This document shows, piece after piece, positions 1-9,673 of a stretch of DNA of 64,000 nt (position 1 is its first letter; each line of letters opens with the position of its first letter). Position numbers and translations under genes: made by a program. Below the pieces are notes generated by a model. That model saw only the letters and a program-made list of their open reading frames with translations. It was not told the origin of the DNA and made no database searches. Source of the stretch: Dolomedes plantarius (Eukaryota > Arthropoda > Arachnida > Araneae > Dolomedidae); assembly GCA_907164885.2 (NCBI GenBank), contig OU015492.1:204483009-204547008 (forward strand). The letters run 5' to 3'.

Positions 1-3000
1 ATCGGTAAATATCTTAGAGCTTTTTCCCCGTCTGGCAAAGAAGCGTTTCAAAGTAGCTAGAAACGATTCAGACGTTAAGTCAGATACAATTTCTAGATGG
101 ACAGCACGCGTAATAAAGCATACAAAAATACATACATAAATTTTGCTAAAAAGGCCCTTCCTTTGATACTTATACTTGATTGAAAACGGACCACAAAAAT
201 CTATACCAGTAACATTGAAAGGATGCGTTTGGGTTACGCGTTCTTGGGGTAAACTTCCCATAATTTGTTGAGCAGTAGTTGGTTTCACTTTGAAACAAAC
301 GACACATTCGTGCACAATTTGTCTGCACAGATTTCTGCCATTTAACGGCCAAAACATTTTTCTTATGGTATAAAGCAAAGATTGCGGGCCTAAGTGAAGA
401 TGTTTTCTGTGAAAATGACTAATTATTAATTTTGTTAATTTCTGCTTAGCAGGCAAAACAATAGGGAATTTTTCATCATAGGTTAAATCTGCATGATGAA
501 GATGTCCACCTACACGAAGAATTTGATTTTCATCAAGAAATGGATTGAGGCTTTTAAGTTTACTATTTGGGGGAATAGGTTTCCCTTTCTTTAAGTTTCC
601 AACTTCATCATGAAATTCTATCTCTTGGACAGACTTTATAAGAAACTGCTGGGCAACATCCTTTTCAGCAGCAGAGAGGGGACCAGAATGTTTCTCTCTA
701 GGGTGTTGGGCATTGAAGCAAAATCTGAAAACAAAACTTAAAACACGTAGATTAGTATTAAAATTATTGCTTAAGTTTATAATAGAATGAGTTAAGTTGT
801 TATCAGATGTAAGCAATAGAGTCTGGTTTGAAGTTGACTTTAGTTCTGAAATAAATTCCTCTGATGAGGATACTTTAGCAGAGTCACTGTTCTGTTCACA
901 AGGGGAAAAGTTCTCATCATGTAGAAAAGTGGGTCCAATCCACCATATGTCATTGTAATAAGAGTTAGGGTTGATGCCTCTCGAAATCAGGTCAGCCGGG
1001 TTGTCCGTAGAGCGAACGTGACACCACTGATATCCTTCGGTAGCTTGTTGGATCTGCGATACGCGATTGCTGATGAAGGTCTTCAGGAGATGAGGAGATG
1101 TTCTAATCCAGGCTAAAGTAATTGTTGAATCTGACCACAGAACAACTCTTTGAAATGTCATCTTTATGGAGTGAATCAATTTGCGAACTAATTTTGACAG
1201 AAGCAATGCTGCACACAATTCGAGTCTGGGAATGCTGATTGATTTCAGTGGAGCTACTCTTGATTTACTGCACAATATCTTGACATTAACTTGATTTGAA
1301 TATGAAACTGATCTTACATACACAACAGCTCCATAAGCCATGTTTGAAGCATCAGCAAAGCCATGTAACTCCAGTACCTTTACATCATCACAGGAAAGAT
1401 ATCTGTCAACTCTTATGGTTTTAACTGTGTTCAACTCAGATAACAAAAATTTCCATTTTAAAGCTTCACTTTCAGGTAAGGGGTCATCCCAATTCAGTTT
1501 CAACAGCCACAGTTGCTGCATGAACATTTTTGCCTTAGTAACAAAAGGTCCTAAGAATCCTAGTGGATCGAACAATTTGGCTATATGAGATAGAACAGTG
1601 CGTTTAGTGCAAGTAGTGGACGGGCTACTTGTAGGAGACACAGAAAATGTAAATATGTCACATTTGGGATCCCAGGAAAGTCCTAAAGTCCTCACCTTTA
1701 CTTCTGAAGAGTCATGAAATACATATTCCTTGGTTTCATGTGCTACAGAGTTGATCAGAGACTGTTCATTAGAAGCCCACTTATGAAGCTTCATACCACC
1801 TGAGAGTAACAATTCAACTAACTCTCTCTGTAAAGCTGAGGCAGACGCTATATCAGTTGCGCCGGAGAGGATGTCATCAACATAAAAATCGACGTGTACA
1901 ACTGGGGCAGCAATAGGAAATCTTTCAGCTTCATCAAGCGCTAATTGCTTGAGTGTTCTAGTTGCGAGATACGGAGCACTTGTTGTGCCATAGGTAACAG
2001 TACATAACTTATAAATTTTTACAGGCCCATTAGGGCAGTCCTTCCAAACGATGCGTTGGAGGTCTCTCTGGGATGGATCGATAAAAATCATCCTGTACAT
2101 TTTCTCTATATCTGCAACAAATGCGATGCGGTGTTTCCGAAACCTCAATAGTATAGAGAAGAGATCTTCTTGAATTACACCACCGTTCATTTGGAGTGAA
2201 TTTAGTGAACTGTCATTCGAAGAAGGGGCCGAGGCGTTGTAAACAACTCTTAATTTGGTAGTAGTTTTTTCTGGACGGAAAACACTGTGATGAGGAATAT
2301 AGTATGTAATTGGAGGTTCATAAGTTTCCTCGACAATTTCCATGTGCCCTAAAGCAATATATTCCTGCATAAATTGCACATATAAATCTCTTAGTTGAGG
2401 TTGTCTTGATAATCTATTCCAAAGTGCATACAGTTTTTTGATAGCTGCGTCTTTGGATTCACCCAATATCCCAGGATCATCTTTCAGTGGCATTTGGACT
2501 ATGTATTTTCCTGTTTCATGCCTCTTATGCGTCTTTTGAAAGTGGTCTTCGCAAAACAAATCTTCATTTGATTTAATATATTTTCCTTCAACCGAATCTA
2601 GTTCCCAAAATTTGATCATTAATTGATCAAGGTTTTCTTGTTCTGTTAGTAACAAACAGTGTGGTGTAGGTCGAGAACAAGGTATGTTTCCTGAAACTAT
2701 ATACCCAAATGCGGAGTTTTGCAATAGTATGGATTCACTAATTTGAATTTGATCTCCCTTTAAAATTCTAAAGAACAGTTCCGCACCAATTAACATTTGT
2801 ATTTTAGAAGGTTTGTAGAAGTTAATATCTGCGAGTTCAATGTTATCTGGAAATTGAAGTTTTGATACATCTAAAACTGTGGACGGAATCAAAGATGTGA
2901 TTTTCGGAACAAGCATAAAATGGGTATCATACTCAAATTCTTCATTTTTATTTGATATAACACCATGAATTTGGTGCTTAATGGATTGTGAATTATCATT

Positions 3001-4485
3001 AATTCCTATAATCGAAGAGTGAGTTCTCTCCTTTTTTAAACCAAGTGCAGATGCGCATTCAAAGGTTATCAAATTTGCTTGGCTACCGCAATCCAGAATT
3101 GCCTTGATTTTATTTCTTTCCCCGAACTTATTTTTAACAAACACTTCAGCAGTTGCGAGCAAAATCGTAGAACGCTGAATTGATCCGTGCGTTGAGTGGA
3201 GAGACATAGCTTCCTCCCCCACACTGGGATTCAGAACAGTCCTCTCGCCTGGCGAGGGGACTGAGGTCAAGAGTTCAACTGGGGTGAGAGACTGAGAGGG
3301 TTTCGAAAATCCCTCCTCACCCCGACACAGCAAAGAATTGTGACGTTTCGAGCAGAATCTGCATGTCTGCTGGGATCTGCAAGATGCGAGTGAATGTTTT
3401 CCGAAACAATTAATGCATAGCGAATGCCTTTTAACGAGGTCAAATCTTTGTAAAGCGGTTAATTTCAAAAAAGACTCACACTTGTAAATTGGATGATTTG
3501 CCTTGCATGAAATACATGAATTGTTGGAACCATTAGATTTGATGAAAAAGTTTCTAGCTTGACTGTTGCGATCTTGATAAATCTTAGGCTTCACAGAAGT
3601 GTTTTTCTTAATGTTTTCTAACATTTGAGACCGCTTTTCTAAGTACAGAAGTAAATCGTCAAGTTTAGGCACCTCGTTTGAACTTATGCTTAATTCATAT
3701 TGTTTGCGAGTCTCCTTATCGAGTTTTTTCAAAACAATATTTAAGATTAAAGCATCGCAGAGATTATTTCTGTCGAATTCTAATACTTTTAATGCGCGAA
3801 TGTTTTTCTTTACATTATCTATAAGGCTTCGCAAATGTTTAGCAGAATCGTGCGTAATGTTTTCTGCTTCCAAAATTGCATTGATGTGAATTTCTACTAT
3901 AGCTCGGGTATTCTCATATCTCTCATCTAAAGCATGAAATAACGATGAAAATGTATCATCTGGCGTTTGTAAGTTCTTTGCTTCGCCTGTTAAAGCAGCA
4001 TTTAAATAGTGTAATTTCTGTGCTGGTAAAAGATGTTCATTTGACGCAATAATATTGTTAAACTGTGTTTTGAATGAACTCCATTCTTCATACTTTCCGG
4101 AGAATTTCGGAAGTGGAATCTCCGGGAGATTTATGTTAGTTGTTATATTCTGAACAGTAGAACTCGAACGAGGAATTACTGAAACGTTACTTAATTTTTT
4201 AATTTGTGATTGCAACTTGAACTTAATTCTAATTATGTTATCGTTGTACTCCTCACTTGCATTAATTTCGAATTCATAATCATTTGGAACCGATATTAAA
4301 TTTTCTATACTCGCATTGAGTGATTTTAAAGATTCTTCCTTATTATTTAACTGCTCTAATATTTCTTTAAATTCATCAACTTCTTTATTTTCAGAAACAA
4401 TTAAATTTTCAATTTTAGTAATTATTTTGGTTACACTTGTTCTTATAGAAGCTCGTTTTTTCTTACATTTTTCAAGTTCATCCAT
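1..4485 (-). CDS. BEL/Pao retrotransposon gag-pol polyprotein, left end cut by the window
   Basis: The frame opens at an ATG at 4485 and stays open for 1,495 codons to the window edge; I checked that the start, the catalytic site and the integrase share one frame. Gag lies near residues 1-320. Three zinc knuckles of the form CX2CX3HX4C lie near residues 325-395. A retroviral-type aspartic protease follows, with a D-C-G-S core near residue 460. The reverse transcriptase occupies roughly 700-900, with YVDD at 868-871 (1884-1873). An RNase H start with the G-F-A-D-A-S motif lies near 1043. The integrase HHCC zinc domain lies near 1355-1392 and a D-x-x-G-P-F core near 1428; the rest is off the window. 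The order protease, RT, RNase H, integrase and the knuckle spacing point to BEL/Pao rather than Ty3 or Ty1. The open frame suggests a young insertion. It is transposon, not a host gene. Confidence 0.93.
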   Translation of the reverse strand, partial: MDELEKCKKKRASIRTSVTKIITKIENLIVSENKEVDEFKEILEQLNNKEESLKSLNASIENLISVPNDYEFEINASEEYNDNIIRIKFKLQSQIKKLSNVSVIPRSSSTVQNITTNINLPEIPLPKFSGKYEEWSSFKTQFNNIIASNEHLLPAQKLHYLNAALTGEAKNLQTPDDTFSSLFHALDERYENTRAIVEIHINAILEAENITHDSAKHLRSLIDNVKKNIRALKVLEFDRNNLCDALILNIVLKKLDKETRKQYELSISSNEVPKLDDLLLYLEKRSQMLENIKKNTSVKPKIYQDRNSQARNFFIKSNGSNNSCISCKANHPIYKCESFLKLTALQRFDLVKRHSLCINCFGKHSLASCRSQQTCRFCSKRHNSLLCRGEEGFSKPSQSLTPVELLTSVPSPGERTVLNPSVGEEAMSLHSTHGSIQRSTILLATAEVFVKNKFGERNKIKAILDCGSQANLITFECASALGLKKERTHSSIIGINDNSQSIKHQIHGVISNKNEEFEYDTHFMLVPKITSLIPSTVLDVSKLQFPDNIELADINFYKPSKIQMLIGAELFFRILKGDQIQISESILLQNSAFGYIVSGNIPCSRPTPHCLLLTEQENLDQLMIKFWELDSVEGKYIKSNEDLFCEDHFQKTHKRHETGKYIVQMPLKDDPGILGESKDAAIKKLYALWNRLSRQPQLRDLYVQFMQEYIALGHMEIVEETYEPPITYYIPHHSVFRPEKTTTKLRVVYNASAPSSNDSSLNSLQMNGGVIQEDLFSILLRFRKHRIAFVADIEKMYRMIFIDPSQRDLQRIVWKDCPNGPVKIYKLCTVTYGTTSAPYLATRTLKQLALDEAERFPIAAPVVHVDFYVDDILSGATDIASASALQRELVELLLSGGMKLHKWASNEQSLINSVAHETKEYVFHDSSEVKVRTLGLSWDPKCDIFTFSVSPTSSPSTTCTKRTVLSHIAKLFDPLGFLGPFVTKAKMFMQQLWLLKLNWDDPLPESEALKWKFLLSELNTVKTIRVDRYLSCDDVKVLELHGFADASNMAYGAVVYVRSVSYSNQVNVKILCSKSRVAPLKSISIPRLELCAALLLSKLVRKLIHSIKMTFQRVVLWSDSTITLAWIRTSPHLLKTFISNRVSQIQQATEGYQWCHVRSTDNPADLISRGINPNSYYNDIWWIGPTFLHDENFSPCEQNSDSAKVSSSEEFISELKSTSNQTLLLTSDNNLTHSIINLSNNFNTNLRVLSFVFRFCFNAQHPREKHSGPLSAAEKDVAQQFLIKSVQEIEFHDEVGNLKKGKPIPPNSKLKSLNPFLDENQILRVGGHLHHADLTYDEKFPIVLPAKQKLTKLIISHFHRKHLHLGPQSLLYTIRKMFWPLNGRNLCRQIVHECVVCFKVKPTTAQQIMGSLPQERVTQTHPFNVTGIDFCGPFSIKYKYQRKGLFSKIYVCIFVCFITRAVHLEIVSDLTSESFLATLKRFFARRGKSSKIFTD

Positions 4486-4717
4486 TTTTTTTTTTTATGT
4501 AATGATTACACTAAATACAAAATTCAAAGAATGTCCTACCTTGCTCTTGGGCGTGGTTGGCGCTGATAGGTGTTATTCAATAGGAAGATTTCACACGAAC
4601 TGAGATACAAAGTTAATCCAAACTTGTTGTGGGACTTTCAACACAAACTTAATAGTAGAGTTGGTATTCCAAACTCATACATTCACTGAATAGGCTCCGT
4701 GAAGATCGGACCAGAAT
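4486..4717 (-). other. BEL/Pao leader with candidate primer-binding site
   Basis: This is the untranslated stretch between the LTR and the gag ATG, read on the minus strand. Three bases after the LTR end, a TGG begins at 4713 and reads TGGTCCGATCTTCACGG, the position and start expected of a tRNA primer-binding site. I did not assign the tRNA. A run of A precedes the gag start codon. Confidence 0.55.
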
Positions 4718-5130
4718 GTAAGTGGCATGCATGGTGCCTGAATAAATTGAGCGTGGACTGTATATTAAAAACAAAAACAACAGTTTATTGAAAAAAGAGA
4801 ATGCGCTATGACGCGCTGCAATTACCTTGGCGGCAAGTAAACAATTATATAAATGCGCTATGACGCGCTGCAAGTGCCTTGACGGCTGAACAACAATAAT
4901 AAGCTTGCGCTAAGACGCGCTGTGAGTGCCTTGGAGGCGTATCGACAACTGAATAGTACATGGGGTAGGGCGACAGAGGGAGCCCTTATTGCGGGGGTGG
5001 TCAGGACGCGCCATGAGAGAAGACAGGTGGCGCCAACACACTGAATGCTTTATGTATCGTGCCACAGATTGTAATCTTTTCAGAAAATGGATCAACGACA
5101 ATCACGCTTATAGCAAGCTTTTATGTTACA
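4718..5130 (-). repeat. 5' LTR of the BEL/Pao element
   Basis: Read on the minus strand the block starts TGTAACATAA at 5130 and ends CTTACA at 4718, a TG...CA pair of about 413 bp. It holds internal near-repeats built on GCGCGTC-TAGCGC and AAGGCA motifs and an AATAAA-type polyadenylation signal in its last third. It abuts the primer-binding site and the gag-pol frame, so its role is clear even though the 3' LTR lies outside the window. The flank from 5131 begins GTGAT, which should be the target-site duplication; the partner copy cannot be seen. Confidence 0.75.
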
Positions 5131-5325
5131 GTGATTTAGTTTTACGCCCTCTATAGGTAGTCATGCGAATGATGTTACGCAAGCCCTTTATCTTGGGATG
5201 TAAAACATTAGTTTCATTGAAGACATTTCGGAATTTAAAAAAATCTGCTCGATTTTTTGTAGAAAAAAAAATGAGATTCAGAAAAGATTTCTAATGTGTT
5301 CTTATTTACTCATAATAGACATCTA

Positions 5326-5744
5326 TTTTTTCAATTCCTACTATTAGTTCACACTCTCTCTCTATATATCTTGTTCAAATTTTCAATCGTTAATAAAAGT
5401 ACTTTTTAGTCATCCACTCAAGTTCAAATACATTTTTTTTAACTTGTAGTGGATGACACTTGATGGTAATACAGTTTTTTCAAATATTAATTCATTAACT
5501 ACATTTAATTAATCAATTTTAGTTTTAGACCTAGAGCGTCTCTTGAATAGTAATTTCCCTCTTGTTACTGTGTAAACGGTAGCACTGCGGTATCGCGGGC
5601 TCCTCCCGTCCTGTAGGTTGCAAGATCGAATCCCCAACCTGACAAACTTTTTCTCTCTCTTCCCCCCCCCCTCCTAATCTCGCACAGTAGGCAAGGTTCT
5701 GGCAGCCAATCCTTTTTTTCAATTCCTACTATTAGTTCACACTC
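5326..5744 (+). repeat. Insert with tRNA-like segment between 31-nt direct repeats
   Basis: A 31-nt stretch occurs exactly at 5326-5356 and again at 5714-5744. Between them lies a hairpin (5409-5424 with 5442-5457: a 10-bp stem plus 6 bp with one bulge). It also holds a tRNA-like segment at about 5572-5645, with a box A-like TAGCACTGCGGTATCGCGGG and a box B-like GATCGAATCC, followed by a C-rich tract. The tRNA-like part suggests a SINE. The repeats could be an unusually long target-site duplication or a simple segmental duplication. Confidence 0.5.
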
Positions 5745-6730
5745 AAATTTTTCTTTGTTCACCTAAGTAGGAATTTGACTTTAAATTTTTTTTTTATATA
5801 TTACTTGTTTCTTTTCAAATTCCTTCCATTCCAATTGACTCTTTCGTCATCATTTTGTATTTAATCGAACCAATGCTGTAATTACAAACTCGAACTACAA
5901 GTATATTTTGGCATCATGTATCTTTTTTAACGTTATGGGAAATGAGCCGGATTTGTCGGATTTATTTATTATTGAGAAAATTAATTACTCAAAATTTAGA
6001 AACCTTTTAGTGGCGTTTGCTAAACAAGATTAAATTCCTCTTTAAAAATCAAGAGCAGGTTTTGCGTTGAATTATTAATCTATTTTTAATGCGTTGAGGT
6101 ATCCAGACATTAAATTTTTCTCGTATTTGTTTCAGTCTAAGCATACCAACTGCGTATATAGTTTTCAAAACGTGTTGTTTAGGACTGCTTACACATCCTA
6201 AATTATTTCTGATGGACATTAATTTGATTCTTCAATGATATGTTGCTCAATACTGGGTGTTGTAGGATATCTGAAATTTGCTTTAAATTAGTAAAAGTAT
6301 AAAATAGCCTTTAAATTTGAAGAGCATCTTATTATGAGAAAAAAACGATATACAATAAAATATAACTCTTTTACTCAGTTCAAAAGGAAATTGTAATCTA
6401 CATGCATTACCTGACGAACATAAAATGAAAAATTCGGATTTAATTTCCTTTCAAATCTAGGAATGCTGTTATTTGCAGCGTGCTAACAAAACTGGAAATA
6501 ACTTTAAATTAGATAGAAAACTGAAAACAGCAGATGTTAGAGCTTCTTTTAAGGTAAAAAGTTTCAAACTGGGAAATAGCATTCTTAGAGATATCGGAAC
6601 AAAGCTAAGACAGACAAGGGAAAAGATCAAATTTAAATCTAGGAATGCATTAAAGAAAGGAGAGAAAAAGATAATTTAAAATTATTTATCTTTATAGACA
6701 AATATTTTTGGAAATAAAAATTATATATAT
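5745..6730. other. No gene recognised
   Basis: AT-rich sequence. The longest open frame (6473-6679, lysine-rich, 68 codons) has no recognisable motif. Probably intron or intergenic DNA upstream of the opsin exon. Confidence 0.5.
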
Positions 6731-7066
6731 AATAGCTCTTGTCTCTGTATAACATTTCCGGGCTGTACTCATCTTTCAATTGAAGCCCTCAGTAAACAAA
6801 ATGCCGGTTAGGCTTAATTTCAATTTCAGATGTGGATCAGAATTTTTTCTTACCTAAAAACTAATATCTCCATCAAATCACGTTTGTTCAGCCTACTTTT
6901 CTAAAAAACATTCAGAACTAAAAAAAATTGGATGTTTTTAGCTGTATATTTAACAGTTTTTAAAAATTTGTTTACTTTTGCGATGAATTCTGAAAGTAAA
7001 CAAACTTGAATGCGAATGAATCAAGTAGCTCAAGTATTCATATCGCGTAGTGAGCTGTAAAAAACT

Positions 7067-7616
7067 GGATGGCAGTCTACTACTCCAATCGCATGAAAAA
7101 CTAAATAAATAAAAAATAATGAAAGGGTTTGCTTTTACAAGGTGTGGATTAAACGCAATATGGTTAGATAATTCGGGATATTTTTTAACTTTCATATACT
7201 TTTTCCATTATGACGTCATTATCAGTATTATGACGTCAATATGATGGGTTGGATGGCGATCTACTACTACAATCACATGAAAAACTAAATAAATGAAAAA
7301 TAATGAAAGGGTTTGCTTTTACAAGGTGTGGATTAAATGCAATATTGTTAGATAATTCGGGATATTTTTTAACTTTCATATACTTTTTCCATTATGACGC
7401 CATTATCAGTATTATGACGTCAAAATGACGGGTTGGATGGCAGTCTACTACTCCAATCGCATGAAAAACTAAATAAATAAAAAATAATGAAAGGGTTTGC
7501 TTTTACAAGATGTGGATTAAATGCAATATTGTTAGATAATTCGGGATATTTTTTAACTTTCATATACTTTTTTCCCTTATGACTTCATTATTAGTATTAT
7601 GACGTCAAAATGACGG
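7067..7616 (+). repeat. Three tandem 184-bp units inside the Helitron-like element
   Basis: Units begin GGATGGC at 7067, 7251 and 7435, exactly 184 bp apart, and differ by a few substitutions. Each ends in the same hairpin-bearing TGACGTCAA-ATGACGGGTT type sequence as the element's 3' end. The other copy of the element at 26 kb has about one and a half units. Confidence 0.9.
7211..7607. promoter_or_regulatory. Cluster of CRE-like TGACGTCA palindromes
   Basis: Perfect TGACGTCA occurs at 7211, 7231, 7415 and 7600, with one-mismatch versions near 7396 and 7582. This 8-mer is the consensus site for CREB/ATF bZIP factors. They lie in the repeat units, immediately 5' of the opsin exon. Whether they bind anything is unknown; they may only form the element's terminal hairpins. 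Confidence 0.4.
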
Positions 7617-7674
7617 GTTACCTTCTAGTTTATTTATGTTTATTCTTCTAATTAATGCCTTTTCTAAATTTCAG

Positions 7675-9059
7675 GTTGCGAAATTTATGCTGCTTTATGT
7701 GGACTATTCGGACTCATCTCTATCGTAACTTTGACAGCCATTGCCATCGAAAGGTGTCTAGTAATATCTGTGAAACCATGGTATGGAGGAATACTCTTCA
7801 CTCAAGCCAAAGCAAAGGTATCCATCGGTATAATATGGCTGTACTGCTTTGCGATTGTCCTTCCTCCCCTGCTGGGATGGGGGGCTTTCGTTCCGGAGGG
7901 ATTCCTCACGAGCTGCTCCTTTGACTACATTTCACGCACTTATTCTAATAGGTCTTATTTCATTTACATATTTATCCTTGGCTTCTTCCTGCCAGTGTCA
8001 ATAATCATCGTGTGTTACGCGTTCATAACGAGAACGATTTTCCAGAACGAGAAGGACATGAAGAAGAACAACGTGAAAAAAGTGTACAACAAGCCGAGGA
8101 AGAGAAACGACTACAAGGCGGCTGAAATGATCATGTTCGTCATCGCCATGTTTCTCATATCTTGGATTCCGTACTCCCTGATTGCCTTTGTCGGGCAGTT
8201 TGGTAACAGAGCAGTTTTGACTCCGTGGGTATCCGTATTGCCCAGTCTGTTCGCTAAAATGTCCACGATCTACAACCCCGCTATTTACGGACTTTCGCAT
8301 CGCCACTTCAGGGCGACTCTGAGGAAAATTTTCAAAAAAGAACACAAAAGTTCCACAGAACGCGGCGGGACGTACCACAGTAGGAACTCGTCAATCACAA
8401 GAACGCGCAACGGCTGTCCTTGCCTCCCGACTTACGGTGGGTCGGAGTGTCTAGAGGAAAGTAGTTCCTCGTTTAGTGGTAAAAAAGTATATCTCGGCGT
8501 GGCAGTCGCAAATTCTATAGAAAACAATAGAATACTTTACATTAAAAATCCGCATTCGCTGTACGAAAGTTGCCACTGCGAGGTGCCTCACGAAAGGAGA
8601 AGGAAAGTTGAGAGAGATGTCAGATTTAGCGTAGATTCTAAACCCCGACAAAAGAGCTTCACTACGCACGGCAGACCGGCAGTTCTGGCCATGCAGTACG
8701 ACGCGGCGAGAACGAGTTTGACTCGAAGTCTCATGTTCAAAAGTGAGAGTTGCATTCACCAGAAGTACCAGTTTTACTTGGAAAAGGACAACATTGTGAG
8801 AATTCCATCTGTCATATGTTCTTATACTAACAATACTTCGCGTCAAAGGCACGATTCCGAAAAGCTGTCTCAACCCGGACTTCCTTGTCATGTGCCAAAA
8901 CCGTACATTCGTGTACTGAATGTCGAAGCGTTACCTGTAGAAAATGTAACCCCAGAAGTACTTAAAAAACCAAAGGATCCATCCAAAAATGTAAACGAGA
9001 GACAGGATAAACAGTATTTGTGCAAAGAATGTATTTTACATGATAAACTATCTCATTAG
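7675..9059 (+). CDS. Opsin, last exon (TM3 to C-terminus), arthropsin-like
   Basis: Visual-pigment type G-protein-coupled receptor; the protein would hold retinal through a Schiff base. The exon starts after TTTCTAAATTTCAG (AG at 7673-7674) with two bases completing a Gly codon, then encodes 460 residues to the TAG at 9057. Visible in order: TM3 with C-E-I-Y and an E-R-C in place of D/E-R-Y; TM4 ending P-P-L-L-G-W; an extracellular loop with C-S-F-D-Y, the arthropod opsin signature holding the disulphide Cys; TM5; a basic third loop; TM6 with S-W-I-P-Y; TM7 with F-A-K carrying the retinal lysine (about residue 189), N-P-A-I-Y and F. After helix 8, H-R-H stands where r-opsins have H-P-K. The remaining tail is about 240 residues, Cys-, Ser- and Arg-rich, far longer than in visual r-opsins. 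TM1-TM2 exons were not found upstream. Arthropsin is my best subgroup guess; peropsin and c-opsin fit less well. Confidence 0.93.
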
Positions 9060-9470
9060 CATGCAACTTTAGTGGTGGAATTAAACAGAAATGAGCTTAT
9101 TATTTCAGAGAGGCTATTTTAATGCTGTGTGTATGGTAAGTTTTTAATACCTTTAAGTTAAATGGCTATTAGAATTGGTTTTATTTTTTCATAGTTTAGT
9201 CCTCGTCTATATTTCAAAAATATTTATTTCACTCATACCTTTTTGTGTTCTAAAATACGAGTTGCTGTCATAAATTTCTGGGACCCTTCAAACAATGCTA
9301 AATATTGTATTAAAAATTCAGAAAGTTCTATAAAAATAATTTCTAAAAACTGGCTTTTTAACAGTGAATAGTCTTCCTTAATGGTATTTAACAAACACAA
9401 CTTTTTAATAGCGGATTGTGAACGTTTGGGTAGAAAACACAACAGGAATACGCAACTTCTAAAATTCCAT

Positions 9471-9482
9471 AATAAAAATAAA
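9471..9482 (+). terminator. Candidate polyadenylation signals of the opsin gene
   Basis: Two AATAAA hexamers at 9471 and 9477 are the nearest canonical pair I noticed, about 410 nt after the stop codon. The region is AT-rich, so chance occurrence is quite possible. Confidence 0.3.
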
Positions 9483-9673
9483 AGGGTGACAACTAATCAT
9501 CAGGCCGAAGAGCATTAGGTGTGAATTTTCTAAGGACTATTCATTAATATTCCAAAAGACTTCTCTTAAATATTATTTTCTTCCTGGGTGACAGACTTGG
9601 TATTCGCCGGTAGATGGCGCTTAACAGTTTAAATTGTGAGATTAAAAAAGTCTACAAAATAGTACTTCTTTAA

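Larger units (their letters stand above)
6731..7628 (+). mobile_element. Helitron-like non-autonomous element, copy A
   Basis: The start (AATAGC..TTGTCTCTGTAT) and about 330 bp after it match a second copy at 25887-26444. Both copies end in GGGTTACC(T/A)(T/A)CTAG followed by T. A small hairpin CGTCA-AAA-TGACG sits 9 nt before CTAG. A hairpin about 10 nt before CTRR, with insertion 5' of T, is the 3' end of Helitrons. Internal tandem repeats are typical of the related helentron-derived elements (DINE/HINE type). No coding capacity. The 5' boundary is approximate. The element ends 46 bp from the opsin splice acceptor. Confidence 0.6.

Noticed and set aside
7998..8891. Minus-strand frames of 126 and 146 codons
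   Set aside because: Antisense shadows of the opsin exon, which has clear domain evidence.
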